Assembly: GCA_026874595.1 (NCBI GenBank)
Contig: CM049307.1
Location: forward strand, 6,717,579-6,781,578
Source of the DNA: Sipunculus nudus
Taxonomy: Eukaryota; Annelida; Sipuncula; Golfingiida; Sipunculidae
Length of the DNA: 64,000 nucleotides
Direction of reading: 5' to 3'
A model generated the notes under the pieces. That model did no database searches. It was not told the DNA's origin and saw nothing but the letters and a program-made list of their open reading frames with translations. Shown here one piece after another: positions 40,861 to 52,300 of this stretch. The first letter of the stretch is position 1. Each line of letters starts with the position of its first letter. The position numbers and the translations under genes were made by a program.

Positions 40861-41257
40861 GTGTGTGTGTGTGTTTGCATCCCCCTCCAAAAAACACTTT
40901 CTTATTAAAATCTAAATCCACCTATACTTCACTTTTACTATACCTTTCGATACTTTGTGCATGGTTGGAATTTTCAGTTTTATCATTTTGATATAACATC
41001 ATAATAATTGATATAATAAATTTCATCATTTCCATTTTATGAAACCTAAAATAACTGTGTAACAAGTGTCAAGCTGGATTTTCGGCTATCAACAACGGTG
41101 ACCTATTTATGACTATGAAAATGGCTTCTCATATAGCATACTTCTTCAGCATAAGAAAGTTCAAAATAACAAAACTGAACAACTCACCCATGTTTGAGAC
41201 TAGTAGCACTACTAGTGTATAAGCAATAATCTGCATACTGAAGGTTTTGGGATCCAT
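31320..41257 (-). CDS. GPI-anchored UPAR/Ly6-domain protein, three exons (41188-41257, 36857-37012, 31320-31528)
   Basis: The exons join to 435 nt, 144 codons plus stop. Both introns are phase 1, with consensus ends (GTGAGT...TTTTTCAG and GTAAGA...TTTACAG). Exon 1 encodes the signal peptide (hydrophobic IIAYTLVVLLV, residues 10-20). Exon 2 carries the first half of the LU domain, starting LHCFQC. Exon 3 carries the second half and the C-terminus. The mature domain has ten cysteines (29, 32, 40, 59, 67, 84, 93, 108, 112, 117) and ends in the family hallmark GCNN (116-119). A hydrophobic tail (about 124-141) then ends CKR, the pattern of a GPI-attachment signal with the omega site probably around 119-122. 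The protein would sit on the outer leaflet of the plasma membrane. Invertebrate relatives (quiver/sleepless, boudin, crok) tune ion channels, receptors or septate junctions; which applies here is unknown. The start is supported by the signal peptide and phase agreement. Confidence 0.88.
32066..32098 (-). repeat. Terminal motif copy (GTGACCCATGGGTCCCTTGTT family)
   Basis: AACAAGGGACCCATGGGTC followed by ACGGCACTCAGCT, containing the palindrome ACCCATGGGT. The same motif occurs on the plus strand at 48640-48675 and 51243-51277, and diverged at 60443-60480. It appears to be the fixed end of a dispersed element. Confidence 0.6.
33310..34729 (-). mobile_element. AGCTCAG-hairpin family, two tandem copies in minus orientation
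   Basis: Two related copies lie one after the other (about 33310-33910 and 33960-34729). They share blocks such as AAAGTTGGGCAAAAT, TTTGGGCCCATAACTT and GGGGACATCTAAC. The second copy keeps its terminus: a GGACGGACGG-rich stretch (34620-34680), then an imperfect hairpin at 34694-34724 (TAGCTCAGATGAC pairing with GTCAGCTGAGCTA) and a short A run. Other copies are at 40010-40612, 46238, 46799, 48957, 61028, 62812, 63423 and 63682. No coding capacity was seen. The superfamily is unknown. Confidence 0.75.
34873..35293. repeat. 25 bp minisatellite (about 17 units)
   Basis: Tandem units of the form TATGGAGAGA, GATCTACTTG, TACAT. The array is interrupted by the hAT element at 35294 and resumes, degenerate, at 36543-36610. 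Open frames of up to 161 codons here are repeat artefacts, encoding YIMERDLLVHYGERSTCT-like cycles. Confidence 0.95.
35294..36542. mobile_element. Non-autonomous hAT-like element in the 25 bp minisatellite
   Basis: The left end TAGTGCTGGCA and the inverted right end CAGGGTTGGCA match at 8 of 11 positions. It is flanked by an 8 bp target duplication with one mismatch: TTATACAT (35286-35293) and TTGTACAT (36543-36550). The right copy matches the minisatellite unit, so the left has mutated. The element is 1249 bp. Both subterminal regions carry GGAAGGGAAGG/CTTCCC tracts that could pair. No transposase frame. Its right end is the same as that of the element at 37798-39400, which suggests the same transposase family. 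Confidence 0.8.
36543..36610. repeat. 25 bp minisatellite, right remnant
   Basis: About three degenerate units (GAGATCTACTTGTACATTAT-like) on the far side of the hAT insertion. Confidence 0.85.
37798..39400. mobile_element. Non-autonomous hAT element
   Basis: The left end CAGGGTCGGGTTTTAGGC and the inverted right end CAGGGTTGGCAAGTTTTAGGC form terminal inverted repeats once a small gap is allowed. It is flanked by a perfect 8 bp target duplication, ATTACTGG (37790-37797 and 39401-39408). The element is 1603 bp. Both subterminal regions are packed with direct and inverted CCTAAAACCTG / AGGTTTTAGG motifs, a typical arrangement for transposase binding sites. No transposase coding was seen. An open frame at 38895-39125 has no known domain. 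Confidence 0.93.
39409..39680. repeat. Local tandem duplications beside the hAT insertion
   Basis: The block TATCATTGTGCTAATTACTA...TATAATTTATTAC is present three times here (about 39469, 39528 and 39611) and once on the left of the hAT (37757). The block AAGTATACACACTGTTGGTT occurs at 39433 and 39574, as well as 37719. Confidence 0.85.
39889..39912. repeat. Poly-G tract
   Basis: An unbroken run of about 22 G after CCGC, with strong quadruplex potential. The corresponding site in the inverted copy (near 49665) has only CCCCCC, so the run has expanded here, or the assembly is uncertain. Confidence 0.95.
40825..40875. repeat. (TA)n(TG)n microsatellite
   Basis: AT repeat passing into GTGTGTGTGT. 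Confidence 0.95.
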
Positions 41258-41776
41258 CTCTCAGGATATGCTATCCTAAACAGGATAGGTCTCACCTGAG
41301 TTACCTGTAATCGCACCTGTATTACTCAGACATCAAAGCCGCTGGGGATCATTCCCTAGAATATTTGTGTGGTTTGTCCTGGTTATAATTTTTTTGCATT
41401 GGCATGCTTTGTAACAAACACACATGTGTCGTGACATCATTTTTTTCTAATGAACGTACTTGTCTATTTATTTGATGAACTCAACAGACATGATCGAATA
41501 AAAAACCCAAATTGAATGATTTTTTAAGGAAATGGTCCCTACAGATGTGTTAGAGTGCCATCTTTTGACAATAAATGTTACTAATAACCAATAATTCCGC
41601 ACTGAAAAAAAATATACTCATTATAAATCGTATTTCAATAATCAAAATTAGTGAGGTTTTGTTTACTTTAATAAAGGGAAGGCAGTATAAAAATACGGGG
41701 AGTTACAAACCACAACGATAAAATTGACCAATCAGCCATCAAGACGTATATATACTGCGAGTCTCCATAATCAAAG
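41258..41776. promoter_or_regulatory. Bidirectional promoter region between Ly6 and DNAJB12/14
   Basis: The two start codons face away from each other across 519 bp. On the DNAJB side a CCAAT box (GACCAATCAG, 41726-41735) and a palindromic TATA-like GTATATATAC (41746-41755) precede the ATG at 41777. The TATA is only about 22-30 bases from the ATG, so a TATA-set start would leave almost no leader. It may be used for another start, or not at all. No TATA is obvious on the Ly6 side. Shared control is an inference from geometry. Confidence 0.5.
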
Positions 41777-44700
41777 ATGGATGGAAACAAGGATGAAAGT
41801 GAGAAATGCATTCGCATTGCACTCAGTTGTATGAGAGATGGGAATAAGGAGAAGGCTTTAAAATTCTTGAATAAAGCGGAGAAACTCTATCCTTCACAAA
41901 AAGCAAAAGGTAAAGGATTCCTGGCATATTTTCCATTTTTTTTAAACAGTTTCTTAGCGCCACCAACGGGGCTTCCATTTTGACAGGTTTGACAGTGCCG
42001 CTGTCAGATGATACAGCGTAGACCGACCCTTGTACGCCTGGTATCCATGCATCCATGCATCCGCTTTATCATTATATCTTTCTGTACTCTCTACTATTCA
42101 CTAAACACAGCTGAGCCGAATCGCACACACATTTTTACAGTTAAAACAAGACACAGATACTGTGATCATATATTTAAAGAGCCTTAACCTATATACGTAT
42201 TTAAAAACCATGGTCCATAGTAATTAGTTTAATGGAGGTAGAGGTGATTATACTTATGGAAGAAGTGATTACCAGATAATTGATGTATATGAAGGGAAAA
42301 GTTTTCATACAAAAGGAGGTGTCATATTTAAAGTTAGAGTTGTAACAGCAATGCAGATTTATTATTTGATATGTAAATAATAAAGTTACAATTTTACACC
42401 TTAAGCAATAAACACTAAGCTGTTCCCCTTCCACTTTTTTAATGATTATTTTTGTGAGCCAAGTAAGCCTTCCAAAATTGCAATCCCCAGCCTAAATTAA
42501 ATACCATTATATGTATTAAGTGATTGATTGGATATGCAAGTGACTGTCCGGTGATGCCACTCCATTTGATTTCATTAGATTCAACTGGAAAACTCATATT
42601 GTAGCTTGCGTGGGTCATACTAGTAGTATGACATCAGATCTTTTCTCCTTCATTATGTGTTAGTGTTACTAATGTCTACCTTCACTTTCAGGCTCACACA
42701 GATTGTTAAAATTAATGTGATTGTGAGTAAATATTGAATGGAAAGAAAGGTAGAAGAATGGAATTATCTTTTCTTGAGCAACCGTAAAAGTGCATGAGGT
42801 ATGCTAAATTTGGTCGTCCTAAACATCGGAATACCACGGAATACCGCCTAAATACCATTATCATTCTCAAAATACCCTATAATCAAAGACCATTGTCCTA
42901 AATGAAATGTTTAAGCCATTAATTTATCATTTTCAAAAGAAGGATGGGCTAAATCGGAATTGTAAATTGTCATCAGAGTACTGGTAAACACCTTACAGGC
43001 AGGCTCTATCTTTTACTGCTTGTATCGAACCTGTGAGCTTATGCGATGGTGCGTCGTCGTCTGTCGTGTGTCGTGCGTCGTCTGTACGTTAACCATAGCT
43101 ATCTCAAAAACGGCAGGAGCTAGCATCACCAAAGATTTTGCAAATAATCAGTCATCCAAAAAACTATATTGGATTTTGTTTATTTTTTTTCTTACTGCAT
43201 TTCCTTAGATTTTATAGGGAAAAAGCTAAAAAAGCTTTAAAAATCTTCTTCTCCGAAACTGTCCAGCCAAATTGTCCTTTATTTCACAGAAATGATCCCT
43301 GGAACAATCTTTCTCTAGTTTGTTTGAATGGTTCCAGTTCCAAGATTTTTGGCCGAGTTACAGGAGGTTTGAGTTACAGGAGGTTGAACTTTGTCATCTG
43401 TCCAATATTAAAATTTAAATCTCAGAAACGGCTGGAGCTATCATCACCAAATTTTATGCCAATATTGGTCACATAGGTCATATAAAAAATTGAGGTATTG
43501 GTGGCGCCACCTGCATCGGCTTTTTTTGTAAGGGGTCATCAGTGCCTGTATCACACTGAGGGCTACAAAAAACTTCTTCTCTGAAACCATATGGCCAAAA
43601 TGTTTAATATCACACAGAAATGATCCTAGGGTAGTGCTTTCTGAAGTTTGTTCAAATGTCTCTGTTCAGTGACTTTTAGCTAAATTATGGGAAGCTGAAT
43701 TTAGTCATATGCCATAACAGCCCATTTTAGTTCAGTGGCTACAAAGATCTTCTTCTCAAAAACCACTGGGCCAATTTCTTAAATCTCACACATTAATTAT
43801 CCTCAGATGTTGATAATTCAAATTTGTTCAAGTGGTTTTGGTTCAGTGCTTTTTGGCTGAGTTACGGGAAGCTGAACTTAGCCAGTTATTGTATCTTCCT
43901 ATATGAGTTATAAACCTGCGAAACGTTTTTCGACTATTGCCACTGAAGCCAGTTTGTCAAATGTTTTACAAGAATAATCCCTACAATAATTCTTATAATA
44001 ATTGTCATTAATGGTTCCACATGAATGATTTTTGGCTGAATTATGGAGATTGAATTGAGTCATTTACCTGTTATCTACCATGTTAGCTGTGTGATGCTGT
44101 TACATCTAGCCTGGCATTAGTTTATCAGCATCTATTACAACATGCCACTAGACATTTAGATTTCAGGTTATCTTTGGTTAATATTGACAAGAATGTTTTA
44201 TAAAAACATTGTAAAAGTCGTTGCAGAAGTCGCATCCTTATTACAAGTCGCACCCTGACTTTTAGGATCCCCCTGGGGAATAGCTGTTCAAGTTTAGTTT
44301 CAGGAAAAGTCCATAATATAGGTCACACCCAGACTTCGGAGGCGTCCCAACCACCTGATACTTTTGGAATTTGAGTATCATTCCTTGCGATGCAAGACTA
44401 CAACCAACGTCCCCGTAGTACTTTTGTGGTTTATAAACTAGATAAACCATTTAAATGTAAAAATAATTGGACAGCTTTAATACAATGCTTATATTTAAGG
44501 AATAACAACAGAATCTTAACATATAAAGTTGGGGTTCAATTGTCAGGTAAGATTTGTACAGTGCCAAAGTCAGCTGCGTCGGATAACATTTTGTGCTGTG
44601 AAACGATGTCATTGTTGCCGTTTCTTACTAGGTTAAGTAACATTAGAATGCAAATATCAAGTTAAATGACTGTATTAATAAACTAAAAGAGTCTGAGGCA

Positions 44701-46283
44701 AAATACTATCACAATCGAGCAACTCTTTAAATTGTTAAAGATCGTCAAACGTAGGGTGGATTCATTAGACTATGATTAGTTTGCGTACGCGTGACGAGTC
44801 CCAATCCGTCGCATTGGGCATGATTTGAACTGACTTAAGACAACTGAAAGATGGAAAGAATAATTCAGTTTGAATTTATTCACCTAATTTCTTAAATGGG
44901 CTCTAAAACTGAATTTATTATCCTTTCAATTAAGTGTTACAACTTACCATCTAGGCGCGGCACATGCACGGTATTACTGAAATCACTGAAATATATGTCA
45001 GTCAACAGGGGGATAATGAACGCTTTATTGACCGGTCAGTTAACATAAAATAAACATAATTGAATTTACAGATATTATATTTACTGGGACTAATGATTTA
45101 TTTTTCTTTGATAATATCTGGAAAACCCAATTTCCATCGTTATCAGTGATTATATTCAAGTGGCTTGGATGTTTTGCAAACTCAGCCGTGTTGAACCAGA
45201 TCCGTCATGACACCAAACGGTGCCGGTTCCCGTGAAATTTAGGTGCGTATGTGGCATTTTAAGTCAATAAAATATATACCTATATGGTGTTTGTTATTTC
45301 ATTGTATTGATTAATGTGTCTTCATTAAAAAAATCACGAATACATCAACGCACGATTGACCGTAATGCATGCGTGCCGCCATATTGTTGGGCATACGATC
45401 GTCCTGAAAGAGACACGGGTAACACTCGAAGCAAATCGTATATTTGTAGCTCACGTGAAACGTTATAACATTGTTATCCAAAACACTTGAAAACCACGAG
45501 ATGGTGACAGTGACCTAATGGTTCTTAATATGAGAGTTTATAATTGTGGATATCAGTCATGGAAGGCTTAGTTGACATGGGGATGTAAAGGTCATTGCAC
45601 GGGTGACCTGGGGCTTGAACTTCCGCTACACGGCTTCAAAGGTCAGCTGGTATTCAACGATCAACCGGGCAGGCAAAAGAATTCACGACGTATGTGTAGT
45701 GGATCAAGCTTGAATGTGACGCAACTTTACATGCATCAACGGATATGGAACCGCGAGTTTTTCATTATGGAAAGCATACCCATATAGTTAAACGGAAAGA
45801 AAATGTACATCAAAGAGCGGCAGACTGGCATATGCGTCAAATTGACTCATGATATAATAGTAACGCAGATTAGGAAGTGTCACTTGAATGGCGACTTGTC
45901 AGAACGGGTAGGTCTTGAACTGGGCAAATTTAAAATTTGCATTTAATATTAATAAAATGAAAATTACGTCAGTTCACAAAATATAAAGCATAAGAGATGG
46001 TTAAAAGTGTAAATTATTGGGGAAAGACATTTCACAAAGCACTGGTTAAAGGTATTGCCGATTATCGCTCATCTGACGTCGTTCCATGTACCGGGAAAGC
46101 TGACAGAAACGGGATAAGTACGTATTACAAGTCGCACCCTGACTTTGCTAGAAAATTCTAGTTTTTAGAATTCTATTTCCTAGTACAAGTCGTGACTTCT
46201 GCAACGACTTTTACGGTAATATTGACAAGAAGGTTTTTAGCTCAGCTGACTATAAGTCATCTGAGCTATAGTCATGGTCCATT

Positions 46284-46317
<34 letters not shown>

Positions 46318-49300
46318 CGTCTGTCTGTCCGTCTGGATGTCCGTCCGTAAGACTGGCAAGTTTCGACACCGTTGGACCTACGAATCTGAATTTCGGCATA
46401 CAGTTAGATGTCCCCATAATCTCCTACCATGCCAAAAATTGGGTCAATAGGACTTTGTTCCTTTGAGATATTAAGGAAAAACCTCAATTTTTTATTAGAA
46501 ATCTATTTTCACACTTCAGGACTGCCTTATATCAAAACCACTCATCTGGTTTTCTTCATATTTACCATAAATATTCCTCTATATAGTTCCTATGTACATG
46601 CCAGATATTAAGTCAGTATTATATAATTTAAAAAAGTTATGGGCCCAAACATAATGGACTTTGTAAAAAAATCAGGAAGATATTTGGTCACTTAAGACCA
46701 AAAGTGTTAAAGGTAGGGACTTTTTTCCAGTAATACAACTTTAATTAATCAAAATTTAATTGTATACCAAAAATTAGATCAAACTTTGTTAATTTTTTTA
46801 GCTCAGCTGACTATAAGTCATCTGAGCTATAGTCGTGGTCCATTGTCCGTCGTCCGTCCGTCTGTCCGTCCGTCCCTCCGTAGATGTGGCACGTTTTGAA
46901 ACCGTAAGACCTAGGAATCCAAAATTCAGCATAATGTTAGATGTCCCCAAGATCTCCTACCAAGCCGAAAACTGGGTCTTTGCGACTTCGTTCCTTTGAG
47001 AAATTAAAGAAAAACCTCAATTTTTTATTAAAATCCTATTTTCACACTTCAGGACTGCCTAATATCAAAACCACTCATCTGTTTTTCCTCATATTTACCA
47101 TAAATATTCCTCTATATAGTTCCTATATACATGCCAGAAATTAAGTCTGTAAAGTATAAATTCTTTAAGTTATGGGCCCAAACATGATAGACTTTGTAAA
47201 AAATCAGGAAAAATAATAACTCACTTAAAATGAAAAATTTTGAAACTAGAGTCTATTTTCTCAAGTATATAACTATGTTTAATTAAGATTCAATTGTTTA
47301 CCCAAAATTAGATCTGAATTTTGTAAATTTTTTAAGTTATTAGCATAAAAAAAAATCAGTACCTTAAATTTTGCCCAACTTTGACCATGGCACGTTTTTT
47401 TCCTGTAAGCACCATTGATTTAATTTTCACAGCATGTAAACATAAATATTTAGTTTGTCTAAATCTGAAATTTGAAAATAAAAGCTTGAAAATTAAGCTA
47501 ATTATTGATTTTTTTTTCTGTAGTCACTTGCTTTGATTACAGATGCAGGGTCCCACGGCAGGTCACTGGAAGTCAGCTATGCCAGGGTTTCTGATTTGTT
47601 ACAGTCACTGGGGGAGATCCCCTGCTGTGACAGTTATTCTCATATCACCACCCCAATCACCCCCCCCCCCCACAAACCCAACCCACCAAGTGTTATGCAG
47701 TAATTGTTATTGTTTTCACTGTATCTCCTTAATTGTAATGCTGTTTCCACTCCGATATGCAAAAACTTTCCTTGAAAAAATAATTCAAGGTGTAAACCAG
47801 AAGATGCAATGTTGTGTAATGTAGCATTTTTAAAGAAATCAATATATTTTTTAATGATTTTAACAGATATAAATGAACCCATCAGTATGCTTAAATTATT
47901 ATAAAATATGAAGCACATTATGGATAAATAAAGACACAATTAAAAATTGTGAAATCTAAATCAAGTATTATTTTTATATATTTATTGTTTTGCAGATTTA
48001 AAAGATATATTTTTGTGGTAAAAAATAAATAAACATTTGTATGCATGATGTGGTGTTATCTGACAAGATTGAGATTCATGATGATTCAATTGAGAATTAT
48101 GAATCAACTTTTATATTCAGATATATATGTTAAATTGGAAATGTATAGAAATATAAACTTAAATTAGAAAATAATTGATGTGATAAAAAAATTAAGATTT
48201 AATACAAAAATTTGTTCATTATTTTCCTGCCTCAGCAGAATTTGAGATCAGGCTTTGTTTGCCCTGTTTCATGTTGTTAATTAGCTATATTTCAACTGTA
48301 TACATTTCATTAAAAAAATACATATATATTTAATAATATATATTATACAAAAAAATAGATTCAATTGAACAAATGTATAAACTACTGAAATGTCAACAGT
48401 TAATCCAAAAACCAACTAATGATCATGGTAATAGTACAGATCATTTGTTCACAAACTGCTCACATGCTTTAGTTTCAACATTAGGAAACACATGGTCAGG
48501 TCACAAAATATTTTTTGCAACAATTTCTTGCTCATCAATACAAACCAATCATATAAACCAACCATGGCCTTTATTACCTCTTCCTCTTACACTTTATCTC
48601 CATTAGATATTATTTTAGATTTTTACCTTCAAGGTTAACGTCAGCTGAGCACAGTGACCCATAGGTCCCTTGTTTAAATATTGGCAAAAATATAAAATTG
48701 GTACCTTAAATTTTACCCAACTTTGGCCATGGCACGTTTCTTTTCCTGTAAGTACTGTGGATTTAATTTTCACACTATGTATACATAAGGATTTAATCTG
48801 TTAAAATCTGAAATTTGAAAATAAAAGCTGCAAAATTAGGCTAGTTATTAAATTTTTTTGGAGGCTCTTGTTGTATTCCCTTACATTGTCAAGCAGTCCA
48901 CTTTGATGACTGTAGGTCATTCAGTGCACATCTCTATGCTCCCCAGGCTGTTGACATAATTTTAGATGTCCCCAAAATTTCCTACCATACCAAAAATTGG
49001 GTCATTAGGACTTTGTTCCTTCGAGATATTAAGGAAAAAAAACTCTGTTTTCCATAAAAAAAAAGCCATTGTTACACTTCAAGGCTGCCTAATATCAAAA
49101 CCACTGATCTGTTTTTGATCGTATTTAGTATTCACATTCTTTTATACATTTTCTATGAACATACCAAAAATTAGGTCAGTATTGGGTATTATTTTAAAGT
49201 TATGGGCCAATACATAATGCAATTTTTTAAAAAATCAGGAAATATATTTACTCACCTAACATGAGAATTGCTTAACCTAGAGACTTTTTTTCAGGAATAT

Positions 49301-52300
49301 AACTTTATTTAATCAAGATTCAATTGTTTACCCAAAATTAGATCTAAATTTTGCAAATTTTTCAAGTTATTAGCTTAAATAAAAAATCAATACCTTAAAT
49401 TTTGTCCAACTTTGGCACTGTTGATTTAATTTTCCCAGCATATATGCATATAGATTTAATCTTTTAAAATCTGAACTTTCAAAAGAAATTGATTGGAATG
49501 AATAGCTTTTATTCATGTTTTCATACACCATGTCAAGTGTTGTTTACATCTAGCCCACCTAGTAGTACAGCCTTCACTTGCATTATGTAACCCACCCCAG
49601 GCAGCTTACCTTGGCCCAGCTTGGCCACTACTAGCAGGCTTCCCCTCTGCCCTGCACTCATCCCCCCCAGCTGGTGCATAAACTAGATGAATGTTATAAT
49701 TTTTCTGTATTTTATTTTATTTTTGGACATGCTACATTTTAGATTTTGTATTGAACCACCAGGGTTACAATGATTAAAGTGTACATTTAATTGTGTCCAC
49801 AAAGTGGTGTATTGCTGTGAAAGTGTGGATGTTCATGAGATAAGTAATTCCTTACTTCAGAAGAGTAAAAACTTCACCAGGTGTGAAATTGACTATTAAT
49901 TCCAGTAATTAATTAAAACTGGGATAGTAATTAGCACAATGATATTGTTTGTCCCTCATTCAACCAACAGTGTGTATACTTTATTTGAAAAGATGTTTTA
50001 TTTTATCATATTTACTTTTATTTTATTTTGGTGAATAAAATTAAGCATGTCCTGAAAACTCCAATGTGCAAAACTTTTTAATAGTGATTCAAGGAATATT
50101 CTTGTAGATGCCATGTTGTGGCATTATTTTCTTTTAAAATCAGTTTAAACATTTATGATTTAAAAATAATAAAATATATGTGTATGCATAATATGACCCA
50201 ATCTTTTTTACTCTGTATATATAATGATTGCAACTTTTGCAACAATTCTAATATTTTAACTTATATTTTCAGGTTTTTTAATTAAAAATTTATAAACCTG
50301 TAAATAAAAAAATGATTCAGATAAAAACTTCTTAATGGAAAAAGTGGATCTGCTTAAAAAAATAGGATTATATATAAACTTAAATGCATTATTCTCTTGA
50401 AAGTGAAATAAAGGTATTAGTCCATTCTGTCCACTTGCCTGTCCATCTGTAAATTTTCGTATGCAACACAGTATCTCAAAACTTTTACTGTTTTTCTTCA
50501 TGACAGTCTTGTCAGAGTGTTAGTTTGCAATCATATATTTAGAACTTTACTATAACCAAGTAGGGGGGCCCCTTTCCTCTTAGCTTTTCATATTCTTATA
50601 TAAATGAAAAACATTACAATAGAATATTTCTACATCCACCTTCGTGCTGCCCTCACTTTTCCCTTCTCTGAACCCCATCCCAAAGTCAGCCTCAGTAAGC
50701 AAGAACAAGATGAATCAGATATATTCATACTTTAATATTTTGTATAACTATTCGTCCATAGGTACCTATGTACATGCCAGAAATTATGTCAATATTGTGT
50801 AATATGTAGACATAGTGGGCATCACAATAATGTACCTTGTCAAGACTAAAGAGATATTGTGTCATACCGTCACATATTCATAAATCACTTCATCAGCATA
50901 GTTAATCATGACATCATATCTGTCAAATTGAACGCTTGCAGACTACCATACACTTTAGATCCTTCAACAAATAGCCTTATCATCATTCTACTACTGCTTA
51001 TTACTGCTGTCATTGCATTCATATTTGCTCAAATATATCACAATTTTCAACCCCTCCTAAATAAATAAAAAATAAACCACTTTATTTGACTCTATTAATC
51101 CATCAGTCAGGTAATTTCATTTATCATTTACTCACATATTACATTACATTCCTTTATAATAGCCCAACATGTACATGATATTCATAAGCTTTATCAACTC
51201 GATATAGTATCACAGTGGAGAAACATTTATAGTCCAATCACGATCAGCTGAGCGCCGTGACCCATGGGTCCCTTGTTTTAAGAGCTTTTAAAAAAATTAG
51301 ATTTATGATTTAAGTTATTCATCATACCAGGTAATGGGATATTCATGGATATTCAGCTCTCTGTGGCTATATAAATACAACTGTACATGGATTATAAATT
51401 ATTTGTATCCCTACTTAACTTAATTCAAGAATTTGCGATCAATGAGATATATCTATATTTTAATTTTTCATTCAGTATGCATCTGTAATAATTTTACATG
51501 TATTCCTGATTTCTTTTTTATAAAAAGTCAGCTGTAAAGCATTTTGTATTGGGAAAATTAATTTCAAAGTTATGTCAAGTAGAGACCACTTTTGTGTACT
51601 GATGGCAGCACTTGGTTTACCATTGGCAGATTGCCAGTGCCTTGATTTTAGCCATTAGCCAAGATGATGTCAGCTCTATAAATAGTTTTGGCACAGTGCC
51701 TGGATTGGAAGTAATGTAGCCAGGTATAGGTTAGGAGTTCACTCAGTGCAGTAGCTGCATTCTATTTATAGCTTTGGCAGACTGCTCACTGCATCAGATT
51801 TGGCACCAAAGTTCAGCCTGGATCTATTTATAGCTTTGGCAGACTGCCAACTGTGTCAGATTATGCAACAGGTCAAGAGTTTTCTCAGTGCAGCCAAGTA
51901 CAGGTCAAAAGTTCACTCAGTCTAGCCAGGTGCAGGTCAAGAGTTCACTCAGTGCAGTAGCTTGAGGCAGCAATTTGTCACAGCTCACTCATAGGCAACT
52001 GCCTTACTCACCTAAGCCTTGTCAGCCTAGTGCATCAAACTCTGGGGAAGTTTGCTGTATTGGCCAGATATTTTGACCTGTCTATGCGTCTTTGATGGTA
52101 TTCTCATTTACAAGACAGATGGTGCCACCTACATTGACTTTTGCAGTGTATGCGCCTGCTTATTTCTACAGAGGAATTTTATAATTCAGCATAAAATTGG
52201 GCATGTTTATACATATCGGGTAGCTTTATAGTGTATAGGACTGGTGGCACCACCTACAGTAAATTTTGCATTGTGAATGGCCCTGCTTATTTCACAGGAG

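Larger units (their letters stand above)
37013..41187 (-). other. Ly6 intron 1
   Basis: 4.2 kb, phase 1, between the signal-peptide exon and the first LU exon. It is occupied by a minus-oriented 1.6 kb repeat copy (37148-40612) that is interrupted by a hAT element and by local duplications, and by a TA/TG microsatellite near 40825-40875. Confidence 0.85.
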
